This document shows, piece by piece, positions 26,524 to 36,747 of a stretch of DNA of 54,348 bases (position 1 is the first letter of the stretch; the number at the start of each line of letters is the position of its first letter). The notes beneath the pieces are model-generated. The model made no database searches. It saw nothing but the letters and a program-made list of their open reading frames with translations, and was not told where the DNA came from. A program made the position numbers and the translations under genes. The stretch is from an uncultured Clostridia bacterium (GTDB lineage: Bacteria; Bacillota; Clostridia; TANB77; CAG-508): NCBI GenBank assembly GCA_944391745.1, contig CALXUS010000013.1, positions 1-54,348 on the forward strand. The letters are read 5' to 3'.

Positions 26524-27366
26524 TTAAACCATTATAGGACAAATATTATTAGCAATAAGTCTAAGTACTTGTATTATATTTAGAGGAAAACTGCTAATAT
26601 CTATATTACAATTTGCAACTCCATCTAAATATTTAGTATAGACTGACAAATCAAAAGGAACTATAAAATATTTTATATTATTTTTATTAAATAATTCTCT
26701 CATAAAAGACATTGTAGGATCATTATAAAAAGCCATACCACTAATTATTTCCCTTTCAGAAATACTTTCTAAGTTTACAAACTTATTTATTATTATCCTA
26801 GCTTTATAATCTAAAGCTACACCAGAATTTCTCATTTTAAGTAAGAATTCAGTCAAAGGCTGTATAGTTAATATATCCATTGTTTGAATTAAATATATTT
26901 CCTGTGAATAATTAAAATAGGTCATTGGTGTATCAAAATCGCAATCAACTAATATAATAGTATGTTTTTTTAACAAAGTTTGCAAAATAGGTTCTACTTT
27001 TTTTATATTATCATATTTTGTAGGTGAAGAAGTATAAACAGTCAATTTATCATTAACTTTTAATCCATTAGCTATTCCATTAGTTAAATTATCTATACTT
27101 TCCATAGCTACTCTTCTCAAAACTTCTTCGTTTTTTGTATAAATATAATATGAACTTTTATTTTTTGTAGTATCTAATATGGCAACTTCTAATCCTTGTG
27201 ATGTCAATAGAGTAGCTACATTATTAACCATAAAAGAAGTTCCGCTTTTACTTGATCCAACAAAGGTTATTAATTTTCTATTTTCCTTTAATAAATCATC
27301 TATTACTACACCTTTATCATCATATTGTTCAATATTTTTTTTAGTAATATTATCTAAGAAATTCAT
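26524..27366 (-). CDS. ParA/MinD-like P-loop ATPase of the T7SS locus
   Basis: The 280-residue protein has a SIMIBI-type fold: ENRKLITFVGSSKSGTSFMV at 29-48, AILDTTKNKSSYY for the switch region, and TIILVDCDFDTP for Walker B. The P-loop reads GSSKSGTSF, in which the usual KT/KS after the second G is GTS and a signature lysine (Lys41) is retained earlier, as in deviant Walker A proteins. CpaE/MinD relatives position membrane machines. It lies 12 bases after EsaB in the EssC-EsaB-ATPase order, so a role in placing or energising the T7SS is inferred. Confidence 0.6.
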   Translation of the reverse strand: MNFLDNITKKNIEQYDDKGVVIDDLLKENRKLITFVGSSKSGTSFMVNNVATLLTSQGLEVAILDTTKNKSSYYIYTKNEEVLRRVAMESIDNLTNGIANGLKVNDKLTVYTSSPTKYDNIKKVEPILQTLLKKHTIILVDCDFDTPMTYFNYSQEIYLIQTMDILTIQPLTEFLLKMRNSGVALDYKARIIINKFVNLESISEREIISGMAFYNDPTMSFMRELFNKNNIKYFIVPFDLSVYTKYLDGVANCNIDISSFPLNIIQVLRLIANNICPIMV

Positions 27367-27378
27367 TTTATTCCTCCA

Positions 27379-27630
27379 TTATATCAATATAAGTTCTGTA
27401 CCATTTCTTATTGTAGATTCTTTTACAGTAATATTTATATCAAATTTTTCTGCAGTTATTTTATCATATAACTCTGGCATTCTTTTTGGTGCATAATACC
27501 CTTCGTTTATTTCATTAATAGCTTTAGTCAATAAAATTATAATATTATAAATTTTTTTATGTGCGGGTATCCATACACTATATACTTTTTCTAACATAGG
27601 TACATATAATTTAATAAATACTCTATCCAT
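27379..27630 (-). CDS. esaB: EsaB/YukD ubiquitin-like T7SS protein
   Basis: The 83-residue protein with beta-grasp pattern (VFIKLYVPMLEKVYSVWIPA ... IIILLTKAINEINEGYY ... ESTIRNGTELILI) matches the EsaB/YukD family, cytoplasmic partners of EssC. Its first codon lies 1 base after the EssC stop, as in T7SSb operons. No cysteine or enzyme motif is seen. Confidence 0.8.
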   Translation of the reverse strand: MDRVFIKLYVPMLEKVYSVWIPAHKKIYNIIILLTKAINEINEGYYAPKRMPELYDKITAEKFDINITVKESTIRNGTELILI

Positions 27631-27631
27631 A

Positions 27632-30600
27632 TTATTCCCTTTCTTCTTTCATTCCTATTAGCTTAACTTGTGTTGGCTTTTCTCTCCAAATTTTGTAGCC
27701 AAAAGACTGACCACAATTATTAACAATGTCTCGATTACTATTATTAACGCTAATCAAATATTGATCTGTAACTCCATTTCCAACCCAAATAGCACAATCA
27801 TTAGAAACATAACTTTTATACCATGAGTCGTATTCTCTATTTTTAAACTTAGATGAACTATCTACTAATATAAAAGAGTAATTATTTAAATCATCAGCCT
27901 TTTTAAGCATTTCTCCAAAATCATTTTCGTTTTGAACATCTTTAATGAATTTATCAATTCCTATAATTATGCATACAACTTTTTTATTTTCATTTACATT
28001 ATTATCCATTCCCAATTTAAAATTATTGAAATTTAATTCTAATACTCCACTTTCTGTTTGTATTACTTTTTCTGCATCTAAGATATAAACCTCAACATTT
28101 TTCATTAATTTAAATACATCTATTAAATTAATTATCAATTCTGAAGTAATGTCTATATTTTTACCAGTAATAATATTAAGTAAATTACTACTAAAATCAT
28201 AGGTACAAACTTCTAAAGTCTTTTTATCTAATCCAATTGGCACAGAAGATAAATCTTTAATGTAATCTTTAACATTATCAATAGTTACTCTAGTTGGTAA
28301 AACAGGTATCGGCTTAGCAAATACTTTAGTTTGACTGCGTAATTCATTAATCTTAGATGATATAAATGTATTCCATTCTTTTGGTTCACATATTCTAGCT
28401 GTTTGGAACTCATATATATCTTCCATTTTAACCATACCTCTTCCAAATAGATGAGAAGGTCTTTTCTTTCCAACTCCATCAAAAATATTCAAATAATCAT
28501 CTGGGTTATTTACTTGTAAAGCTAATTTTTGTCTAAAGTTTTGAGATAATCTATATCTTACATCATTATAAGTACTAGCAGTAAATACAAAAGATATTCC
28601 ACATTTACTACCATCTCTAGTTAATGTTAATAAATCATCATCATATTTTTCTCCATAATTTTCAGAAAAAGCTTCATAATTATTTATTACTACTATCAAC
28701 ATAGGCATAGGCTTATTACTTGATGTAATATATAAATTATAATCTCCTCCATAATCAGAAATAATTTGAGTTCTCTTTTTAAGTTCCTTTTTTAACAAAT
28801 CAAATAATCTATTTATTTTTTCACTATCATTTTGAAAAACCACATCGCCAACAGAAGGACTATTTCTAAATGCCTTTAAAGCTTCGCTTCCAAAATCTAA
28901 TAAATACATTTGTGCATCTTCTGGTGAATAATTATTCATCACATCATATACCAATGTACTAATTAAAGTTTCTTTTCCACTTTCTGCATTACCATATATA
29001 ATAATATTTCCTTGTTTTGAAAAATTAATTGTAACAGGTCCTTGCCTTTGATTATATGGATCATCAAATTCTCCTATTACTGGATTTATTTCAGTTGGTT
29101 TATTAATAATATGATATTTTTTTCTAATATCATCCAAATAGATTACCTCTGGAATATTATCCATCCATAATGGTTTTTCCTTGATATTTTCTCTATTAGC
29201 TAAATCGAATAAATATTTTACTACATTAGTTAATTGTTCTCCATTATCATTTAATTGAACCTTTTTCGTATCATCTACTTCTTTAATTACTGTCCCTATA
29301 TCAGAAATAAATTTAACAGAATTATCTATATTCTTTTTTATTGTATCTGAAGGAATATAAGGCGCTCCAGACCAAGCAGATTGTCCTAAAGTAAAATACT
29401 CATTATTACCAACTAGCATATAAAATTGACCTGCTCCTTTTAAATTAGCAGCATCGGGTCTTTTAATAACATCAATGCTATCTTGTGAGTCTTGAACTTT
29501 TAAACAAATTCTAAATCTACTATTACTACTAATTTGATCATTAACTACACCAGCAGGTTTTTGAGTAGCTAAAATTAAATGAACACCTAAACTTCTACCT
29601 ATTCTTGCAACACTAATAAGTTCATCCATGAACTCTTCTTGTTGTTGTTTTAATTCAGCAAACTCATCACTAATTATTAATAAATGAGGTATTGGTTCAG
29701 CTACTTGACCTTCGTGATATAGTTTTTGGTATTTATATATATCTATTGTACCTTCATTTATTTTATCTCTTGCTTCATTAAATTTTATTTGTCTTCTTCT
29801 CAATTCACTTTGTATAGATGCTAAAGATCTTTGTAATCCTACTGTTTCTATATTAGTTATAGTTCCAATTAAATGTGGTAATTTAATATTTCCTTTTTTA
29901 AATGCTCCTGCTAGACCTCCACCTTTATAATCTATTATAATAATATTTACATCATCTGGATGATAATTTATAGCTAATGATAAAATATAAGTAATTATAA
30001 GTTCACTTTTTCCAGAACCTGTACTACCAGCTATAAGTCCGTGTGGTCCATGAAATTTCTCATGTATATCTAATACTATTGGCATTCCTGCTGGATCAAT
30101 TCCTATTGGAGCTTTTAAAGAAATTGTTGAATCATTAGTTCTCCATCTTTCTAAAACATTTAATTGTTCTATTTTTCCAGCATCATACATTTCAAGGAAT
30201 GTATATGTTGATGGAAGAGCATTTTTACCAGCCTTTGTAGCTTTTATTGGTATATTAGATAATTGTCTACCTATATTTTCAAAGAAGAAAGTATAAGTAC
30301 TATCAAACTTAAACTCTTTTCTGCTAGTTGAAAGCATTTCATTTTCGTAAATAGTACCTTTTTCTTCATTTAAATCAATAAAAATTTGACACTCATTTGG
30401 TAAGTGCAACAAACTATCAGTAATACAAAAAATACTAAATCCTAAATTTCTTTTTGATGCCAATATCATTGTAATAATTTTTAAATTTTCTATTTTCTTA
30501 TAATCATCTGTTATAATTAAATAATAAGGTTGAAATGCTCTATAATCAGCATCTCTTACATTCATTCTATTGTTAAATTCATTTTCCAAATATGAAGAAA

Positions 30601-32215
30601 TTTCTTTCATATCATCATAATCATCAGCCCAAAACTTTATTTGCTTAGATTCGTCCCAAATATGTGGTAATGTTTCTAAATGCTCCCATTTTTTTGCAGT
30701 ATCTTTTTTTAAGAAAAATATTATTTTCAAATCATTATAACTATGTAATGCTACAAGTTGAACTAATAGATTTTGAGTAAATTTTTCTACTAATCTCGGA
30801 TTATTTTTTACTATTAATGCTGATATTTCTTTTTTAACCATTGAATAAGTTATAGGTACATCTTTTAATATTTTTGATTTATTAGCAATTGTATTAAGTA
30901 TCTCTACTAAATTATCATCTTCCATAGTGAATTCTTTAGCTGGATATTGAATTTCAGCATCTAGTGGTAAATTACCTATTCCTAATCTTACTGTTAAAAA
31001 GTCATCACTCTCTATTTTTCTTTCCCAAAGCCTTTGCCCTCTTTCAAAAATAGTTCTAGCACATTCTTCAGCTGATATATAATTATCGAAGAGTATATTT
31101 CTTTGTTTATCCATTATTTCATCAACTTGGTCTATTTTTGAATTTATATATTTTTTGTACCTTTCTTGTCTAAGTTTCTCCATTTTTTTCTTATGTTGTT
31201 TATCATAGCGTCTATTTAGTATAGGGAATAAAATCATAGATACCATCATTGCCAAAGATATAAGTATAGAAAAAATTGAATCTCTCATTGTAGCTTCACC
31301 ACTAGCAACTCTATCTATTGTTGAAGCCATTGTAATTAAACTTATAAGCCCCATGGTCATACTAGAACCCAAAACATATATTAGTGGCATTCCTTCTTTG
31401 TCTTGACTTTGTGGTGGTGGATCTATTTTTATTTTTTCATGTTCTATAAGATTAATAATTCTAGGTGCCCTTGCAAAGTAATCTTCATCAGAATATAATT
31501 CTAATTCCTCATCATTTTCATCTTCGTCTTCTTGCCCTTGCTCAATTATTTTTTGCTGAGAATTGTCAATTTCAAAGACATTCTTATTATATGCTACTTT
31601 ATTAAATGGATTATTAATATAAACATTTCTACCTACAATTATTATTCTAAGTCCCATAATATAAATAATATCACCATTAAACAATAGCTTTTGTTTTTTG
31701 CCCACAGATGTATTATTTATAAATGTTCCAAAATCATAATCATAATTTTCAATCAACATTTTCCCATTACTTAAAAAGATTCTAGCTTGCTCTTCTTTTA
31801 CAAGTGGATTTTGATAAATAATATCATTCTTAGTACTGCTTCCAATATTAATTTCTTGTTGATTATTTACTTTTAACCTAAAGAAATCATCTTCATATAA
31901 AGGAGCACAATAAAGTATAAAAACATTATTTGATAAATCGCTCAAATAAACATAATTAATACTATACTCTGATAAAGCTATAGTTTTAATAATGTTTGTC
32001 TCTTTTTTAGCGATTTTAGCAACGTTAAATGTTTTTATACTTTGTGGTTTAAGTATTTTTGCATGTGATGTACTATTAACCATCCATTTTCCATCTCTAG
32101 CTTCTATATTTATTAATTTTTTATCATTATCCCCTGTAAGCCAATAATTACCCATGGCTATTTTAGGTAATCTAGTTTTATATATAGTATCTTTACCAAT
32201 TAACGTAACAATCAT
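27632..32215 (-). CDS. essC: EssC-type T7SS motor ATPase
   Basis: The 1527-residue membrane ATPase has an N-terminal beta region with an FHA domain (about 95-190, including INIGSSTKNDIIYQNPLV), two membrane helices (about 280-330), a long linker, then FtsK/SpoIIIE domains. Domain 1 has Walker A GSTGSGKSE at 730-738 and Walker B HLLIISDEFAEL. Domain 2 has GNAESGKETL but an altered Walker B (LIVVINNYEAF). Domain 3 (ITGKNIDITSEL) is degenerate. One active and two substrate-binding domains is the EssC pattern. It drives export of WXG100 and LXG-like substrates. The toxin gene lies immediately upstream and EsaB downstream. Confidence 0.95.
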   Translation of the reverse strand: MIVTLIGKDTIYKTRLPKIAMGNYWLTGDNDKKLINIEARDGKWMVNSTSHAKILKPQSIKTFNVAKIAKKETNIIKTIALSEYSINYVYLSDLSNNVFILYCAPLYEDDFFRLKVNNQQEINIGSSTKNDIIYQNPLVKEEQARIFLSNGKMLIENYDYDFGTFINNTSVGKKQKLLFNGDIIYIMGLRIIIVGRNVYINNPFNKVAYNKNVFEIDNSQQKIIEQGQEDEDENDEELELYSDEDYFARAPRIINLIEHEKIKIDPPPQSQDKEGMPLIYVLGSSMTMGLISLITMASTIDRVASGEATMRDSIFSILISLAMMVSMILFPILNRRYDKQHKKKMEKLRQERYKKYINSKIDQVDEIMDKQRNILFDNYISAEECARTIFERGQRLWERKIESDDFLTVRLGIGNLPLDAEIQYPAKEFTMEDDNLVEILNTIANKSKILKDVPITYSMVKKEISALIVKNNPRLVEKFTQNLLVQLVALHSYNDLKIIFFLKKDTAKKWEHLETLPHIWDESKQIKFWADDYDDMKEISSYLENEFNNRMNVRDADYRAFQPYYLIITDDYKKIENLKIITMILASKRNLGFSIFCITDSLLHLPNECQIFIDLNEEKGTIYENEMLSTSRKEFKFDSTYTFFFENIGRQLSNIPIKATKAGKNALPSTYTFLEMYDAGKIEQLNVLERWRTNDSTISLKAPIGIDPAGMPIVLDIHEKFHGPHGLIAGSTGSGKSELIITYILSLAINYHPDDVNIIIIDYKGGGLAGAFKKGNIKLPHLIGTITNIETVGLQRSLASIQSELRRRQIKFNEARDKINEGTIDIYKYQKLYHEGQVAEPIPHLLIISDEFAELKQQQEEFMDELISVARIGRSLGVHLILATQKPAGVVNDQISSNSRFRICLKVQDSQDSIDVIKRPDAANLKGAGQFYMLVGNNEYFTLGQSAWSGAPYIPSDTIKKNIDNSVKFISDIGTVIKEVDDTKKVQLNDNGEQLTNVVKYLFDLANRENIKEKPLWMDNIPEVIYLDDIRKKYHIINKPTEINPVIGEFDDPYNQRQGPVTINFSKQGNIIIYGNAESGKETLISTLVYDVMNNYSPEDAQMYLLDFGSEALKAFRNSPSVGDVVFQNDSEKINRLFDLLKKELKKRTQIISDYGGDYNLYITSSNKPMPMLIVVINNYEAFSENYGEKYDDDLLTLTRDGSKCGISFVFTASTYNDVRYRLSQNFRQKLALQVNNPDDYLNIFDGVGKKRPSHLFGRGMVKMEDIYEFQTARICEPKEWNTFISSKINELRSQTKVFAKPIPVLPTRVTIDNVKDYIKDLSSVPIGLDKKTLEVCTYDFSSNLLNIITGKNIDITSELIINLIDVFKLMKNVEVYILDAEKVIQTESGVLELNFNNFKLGMDNNVNENKKVVCIIIGIDKFIKDVQNENDFGEMLKKADDLNNYSFILVDSSSKFKNREYDSWYKSYVSNDCAIWVGNGVTDQYLISVNNSNRDIVNNCGQSFGYKIWREKPTQVKLIGMKEERE

Positions 32216-32315
32216 TTTACTCCACTCTCTTTATCCTTTTGCAAATCTCTTTTTATTTACTATATTATACTAAAACTAAATCTATTTGTATATATTTTTT
32301 CATTTTTAATTATAT

Positions 32316-34397
32316 TTAATGTATTATACTTGAAAATACAGAAAAACCTCCATTTAACAAATCTGAAAATGGTACTATCATTTTTTCACCCCATGAACTT
32401 ACTATAATTCCTATATCACTTATTCCTGTGACAAATACAGCATGAGCTGATACTTTATTATTAAATGTCATTAGAGTTTGTTGCAAACTACCATCTGCTT
32501 TAATTAATCTAATAGGTCCATTCACACTACTTAAATACATACTTATTAAATTTCCATTCTGCATTTCTTGTTCTATATCATCTATCAATTTATCCAATTC
32601 CATCTCAGTACAACTACTATATGAAATTTGTTTTATTGTTTTTGTATCATAAGTAGCTGCAATATTTTTGGAAAATAAATAGCTTTCTATAAGAGTTTTA
32701 TTCATTCCATCCGAAAGTTGCATATATTGTTGCATATTACCATCTTTTAGTTTTGCATCACCAAAGAATTTATTTTCTACTTTAGTCCAATCTATAACTT
32801 TAGAGCCATCTGGTAGAGTCTTAATAATTTGTCCACCATATTGAGTATCATTTATAGTAATATATAAATCCATTAATAATTTTTTACTATTCACTTTTAT
32901 AGAACCATCAGACATAGTCTCCAATAATGGAAATCCAAATTGCTTTTCAAAGAAGTCCAACCATGCATCAGATTGAGAAAATGTCAATAAAATTTCATTG
33001 CAAGCATCTGCATAAGAACAAGCGCCAATGCTATCTAATATGGACATTATTTTGGTTGCATCTTTTGAAGATAAATTATATCTTTGTTTTATCCACTTTT
33101 TCATCTCATTATATTCTTCCATATTAGTTTTTAATTTCTTGAATGTTGCTTGATCAATGCCATAATCTCCTGTCCAATTTTTAAGTATACTAAATCTAAG
33201 GTCATTATAATAACCGAATTCCAAACTTTTATCTAGCCCTAATATTCTTATTGCTTCACCTGAAATTAAATTAGAATCATATACTCTTCCAACTCCGCTT
33301 ATACCTATACTTTGTTTATAATTATTTACAACTTCATTTACATATTGTAATAAAGTATTTGCTACATAATTTACATCTATATCATCTATGCTAATTTTCT
33401 CAGAGAACAAATCTTTAATTACTCTTACTAAGACAGTATCACTTTCATTTTTATTTAAAGCATCTAAAATTCCTGTATCATTTATAGCATGAATTCCATC
33501 ACTAATCTTCTTTAAAACAGTATAAGAAGGCTCAGTAGCACCAGAGAATAATGTATTTAGAACAACTTGTACTTGCTCTTGTATATCTGCATCAACATTA
33601 AATACAAGATTGCCATATTTTCTCATTTTATTGTATGTGTCTTCTAAAACATTATAAAAATCCTCTCCAAATAACTCTTTAATGTAATATAATCCGGTTT
33701 GATCTTTAAGCATTTTCAATTCATTAAAATTTGCAATTATCTCATGAAATTGACTTACAGGACTAAAATTACTATTTTTATAATATTCTAATCCATGTCT
33801 ATAAGTTGTAACTAACTGATTGCCTAATAAATCCCTATCTGCTCCCAAAAATACAGCATCAACTATATCTGAGAAAGCTGTATATCCAGGGAAGTCCGAA
33901 CGAGCTATTCTATCTGCTATTGTTGATATTTTATCTCTAACATACATACTAGCCATTTCTTTAAAAGAAACACTTTGGTTATGCAAAATTTGATTAATAA
34001 CATTATCACTCATTCCTAAATTTTTCAAGAAAGGCTTTATACTACCTGTAGGATTATTCCAAAATTTTTCTATAGCACCAGCTATGACATTTACATAATC
34101 GTCGATTGATTTATATCCTTTATTTACAACAAAATTTTCCATTTCTCTTGTAGCTTCATTATAAATATAGTTTCTTACATTAATTAATAAATTATTAGAA
34201 TCTACGGTTGTATATCCTTTTTTAGTAGCATTTTTTGCATCATTAATTATGTTTGACCAATTATTTGGTAAACTTTCATTTTGAGTCATAGACCATAATA
34301 AATGACCTAACTCATGTTCAAAAGTTCCAATATCATTAATACTTATAGTCCAATCACCCAAAAATATCGCAAATTCACTAGAACGCCAAAATGATCC
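32316..34397 (-). CDS. 3' part of giant T7SS toxin: zinc metallopeptidase plus papain-like domain
   Basis: Read in the +1 frame from GGA at 34397 it continues the upstream part as one 1457-residue protein (693 residues here). The junction reads GSFWRSSEFAIFLGDW, then TFEHELGHLLW with HELGH at residues 792-796 of the joined protein. YRHGLEYYKNSNFSPVSQFH(E) follows, the likely third-ligand region of the zincin family. Near the C-terminus GACSYADAC (Cys1224) and SAHAVFVTG...SSWGEK (His1416) fit a papain-like cysteine peptidase. A stand-alone start (TTG at 34361) would cut the metallopeptidase domain and has no ribosome site. Two proteases in one secreted protein is inferred from motifs. Confidence 0.7.
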   Translation of the reverse strand, partial: GSFWRSSEFAIFLGDWTISINDIGTFEHELGHLLWSMTQNESLPNNWSNIINDAKNATKKGYTTVDSNNLLINVRNYIYNEATREMENFVVNKGYKSIDDYVNVIAGAIEKFWNNPTGSIKPFLKNLGMSDNVINQILHNQSVSFKEMASMYVRDKISTIADRIARSDFPGYTAFSDIVDAVFLGADRDLLGNQLVTTYRHGLEYYKNSNFSPVSQFHEIIANFNELKMLKDQTGLYYIKELFGEDFYNVLEDTYNKMRKYGNLVFNVDADIQEQVQVVLNTLFSGATEPSYTVLKKISDGIHAINDTGILDALNKNESDTVLVRVIKDLFSEKISIDDIDVNYVANTLLQYVNEVVNNYKQSIGISGVGRVYDSNLISGEAIRILGLDKSLEFGYYNDLRFSILKNWTGDYGIDQATFKKLKTNMEEYNEMKKWIKQRYNLSSKDATKIMSILDSIGACSYADACNEILLTFSQSDAWLDFFEKQFGFPLLETMSDGSIKVNSKKLLMDLYITINDTQYGGQIIKTLPDGSKVIDWTKVENKFFGDAKLKDGNMQQYMQLSDGMNKTLIESYLFSKNIAATYDTKTIKQISYSSCTEMELDKLIDDIEQEMQNGNLISMYLSSVNGPIRLIKADGSLQQTLMTFNNKVSAHAVFVTGISDIGIIVSSWGEKMIVPFSDLLNGGFSVFSSIIH

Positions 34398-36690
34398 GGT
34401 TAGGAGTTATATCAAAGTGCAATTTAGGCTCTTCTATCTTTAATTTTATAAGAGTTTGCAAAATCTCTTTTGCATCATTACTTCCATTTGCCATTGACTT
34501 CCTAAAAGCATCTGTAGCCAACAAAAGACTATTATAATTACTTTTTTCTCCAGTACCAAAAACAGTATTAAATAAGTTTAATATTTCATTTGTTGACATA
34601 ACTGTTAAGTCTTTATTTTTTATACTATCCCAATATGTGAAAAAATTCACGCTTTGCTTTATATGACTATATCTAATATCTGCTGGATTAATGCTTCCAT
34701 CAACAGAAAATGCCACAAAATCATTAATTACCTTAGTTGCTATATTATCATCCACACCTTGTAATGCACCTGAGGAATTTATAATATTTAAGACTTCTCT
34801 AATTTTATTTTTTATATTTTCTGATGTGTTTTGACCGTCAAATAGATAATCACAAACTTCCTTTAATTGATCATCTATAGTCTTTACACCATTTCTTATA
34901 TTATTAGTAGGTTTTGTATCAGTTAGTACAGTATTATTTGTATCACTCGTTTTTGAGCCAAACTTATAATCAAAAAATTCACTTCCAGCAGAGAAAATCA
35001 ATCCTATCAATACATTTTCTATTACTGATCCCCAAGCACCATTATTCTCGAAAGCTTCTCCAAAATCAGTACCAAATGTTAGTGAATCAATACCTGCTCT
35101 TGCAAAAGTATCAGCACCATTAAATAATGTATCAACACCAACATTAAGGAAAGACTTAGCCAATCCAGTAACCTTATTCATACCAGACATTTTTGAACCT
35201 ATATACCATTGAATTCCTTCCCATGCTCCATTTAAAACACCATAAGAAGTTCCGCTAGCAAAATTCTCTACATTTCTCCAATCTCCTTCAGTCAAATTAC
35301 GGTAACTTTCTAACATTTCAATTGCATATTCAGCTTCTTCTTTATTCTCAGCTTGATTCAAAATCTCAGCTTTTGTACTTTCCCATTCTTCATCAGATAA
35401 TTTTCTTATTTCAAGAACGGTATTATATAAATCATCTGATATTTCACCATTTTCATGCATTTCTTCAAATGTAGACCATGAATTATCTTTTAATTCTACC
35501 CATTTCTGTTCAGTATATTTTCCTGTACCTGCCATAAAAGAAATAATGGCTCCAACAAGACTAGAATTACTTAATATACTTGTTATTCCAGATGCAGCAC
35601 TAGCAGCTCCACTACCTCCAGCAGCAGCTGCTCCTCCTATCCCCATTGTAGCAAGAGTAATTAAAATAATTCCTGTTATATAACCTATGCCTGATATAAA
35701 GTTATATACTATTCCATCTGATCTAAGCACTCCTATCGTATGTTCATCATTCCATTTTCCGAAAGGTGTATCATATAGCATATCATATAAACCATTTACA
35801 ACTTCATTTGAAACTATGCTCATAGTACCTTTCATAATCTGAGCCGCAAGCCCATCTTCCGTTAAATTTTCAAACCATTCTCCTATACCTTCATCAATAA
35901 TCATTGGAGTAGTAAATATAGCTTCAAAAAATCCCGCAATTAAAGTAACACCTATCCCACCACATAGAATTATAAAATCTATTATATTTTCTACTAACAA
36001 AAGAATTCCTTTTAATAATGCAAAAACGACATTAACTATACTAGCAACAAAAGCACAAGTTATAGTTGCTATTCCTTCGCCCACAAAAGCAAGTGCATCA
36101 GCGACAACATCAACCACAGGTTTTACCTGTTCAGTAAAATTATGCCAGGCATCACTTGCCACATCAGCAGCAGAGCTAAAGAAATCTGTAACAGCATCCC
36201 AACCATTACTTACTACATCTAAAAAAGACTCCCATCCTTCTGCCAACTCAGCTCCAATATCTGTCTTTTTCACAGAAGTTTTATCAGGTTCTAAAACCAA
36301 ATCTACGCATAAATTTCCTAAAATTCCAAAAAGTGAATTTTCCACCTCTGCTATAGCACCTGTAGAAGACATAGTATTAGATGAAGTTAAAACAGAAGTA
36401 ACATTTGCTAATGAATCATTTAATTGATTTATAACAGATTTATTGCTTTCTTCAGCATTAGTAAATTTATTTACAACATCTGAAACCCAGCTTTTTAAAC
36501 TTTCTATAGCATTATTACTATTATTAACTTCATTAGGAATATTAGATAATTCTCCTTTAAGTGAAAAACTACTTGGAATAGAAATAGCAGAGATAATATT
36601 TGCACCTTCTTCCAAAGTTGATAAAGCATTAGTTAAAAAATTTTTCACAGTTCCATCTAATTTATCAGTATCACATTTAATTACACTCAT
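34378..36690 (-). CDS. 5' part of giant T7SS toxin: LXG-like export domain and hydrophobic translocation region
   Basis: The 770-codon zero frame begins MSVIKCDTDKLDGTVKN, a helical region of about 130 residues resembling WXG/LXG export domains. A second helical stretch and strongly hydrophobic, Gly/Ala-rich segments follow (about residues 185-275 and 335-385, including ITLATMGIGGAAAAGG). These could insert in a target membrane. Acidic helices then extend to residue 764, where AAC CGG ATC breaks the frame. Unshifted, translation ends five codons later. The start has GGAG upstream. The DUF4176-like gene 57 bases upstream is a plausible export adaptor. Secretion by the adjoining EssC is inferred. 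Confidence 0.7.
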   Translation of the reverse strand: MSVIKCDTDKLDGTVKNFLTNALSTLEEGANIISAISIPSSFSLKGELSNIPNEVNNSNNAIESLKSWVSDVVNKFTNAEESNKSVINQLNDSLANVTSVLTSSNTMSSTGAIAEVENSLFGILGNLCVDLVLEPDKTSVKKTDIGAELAEGWESFLDVVSNGWDAVTDFFSSAADVASDAWHNFTEQVKPVVDVVADALAFVGEGIATITCAFVASIVNVVFALLKGILLLVENIIDFIILCGGIGVTLIAGFFEAIFTTPMIIDEGIGEWFENLTEDGLAAQIMKGTMSIVSNEVVNGLYDMLYDTPFGKWNDEHTIGVLRSDGIVYNFISGIGYITGIILITLATMGIGGAAAAGGSGAASAASGITSILSNSSLVGAIISFMAGTGKYTEQKWVELKDNSWSTFEEMHENGEISDDLYNTVLEIRKLSDEEWESTKAEILNQAENKEEAEYAIEMLESYRNLTEGDWRNVENFASGTSYGVLNGAWEGIQWYIGSKMSGMNKVTGLAKSFLNVGVDTLFNGADTFARAGIDSLTFGTDFGEAFENNGAWGSVIENVLIGLIFSAGSEFFDYKFGSKTSDTNNTVLTDTKPTNNIRNGVKTIDDQLKEVCDYLFDGQNTSENIKNKIREVLNIINSSGALQGVDDNIATKVINDFVAFSVDGSINPADIRYSHIKQSVNFFTYWDSIKNKDLTVMSTNEILNLFNTVFGTGEKSNYNSLLLATDAFRKSMANGSNDAKEILQTLIKLKIEEPKLHFDITPNRIILAF
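34395..34401 (-). other. Putative +1 recoding site 2 (AAC-C-GGA)
   Basis: In the toxin gene the zero frame reads CCT AAC CGG ATC and stops five codons later. Removing one C gives AAC GGA TCA TTT TGG, which runs directly into the metallopeptidase domain. Confidence 0.6.
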
Positions 36691-36747
36691 TTTTCTCCTC
36701 TTTTGATTATTTTTAATTTTATCCTTTATTTATCATTTATTTATAAA

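Noticed and set aside
34359..34361. TTG as independent start of a separate 681-residue protein
   Set aside because: No ribosome site, the upstream codons in this frame read as protein up to the break, and the start would lie inside the metallopeptidase domain.
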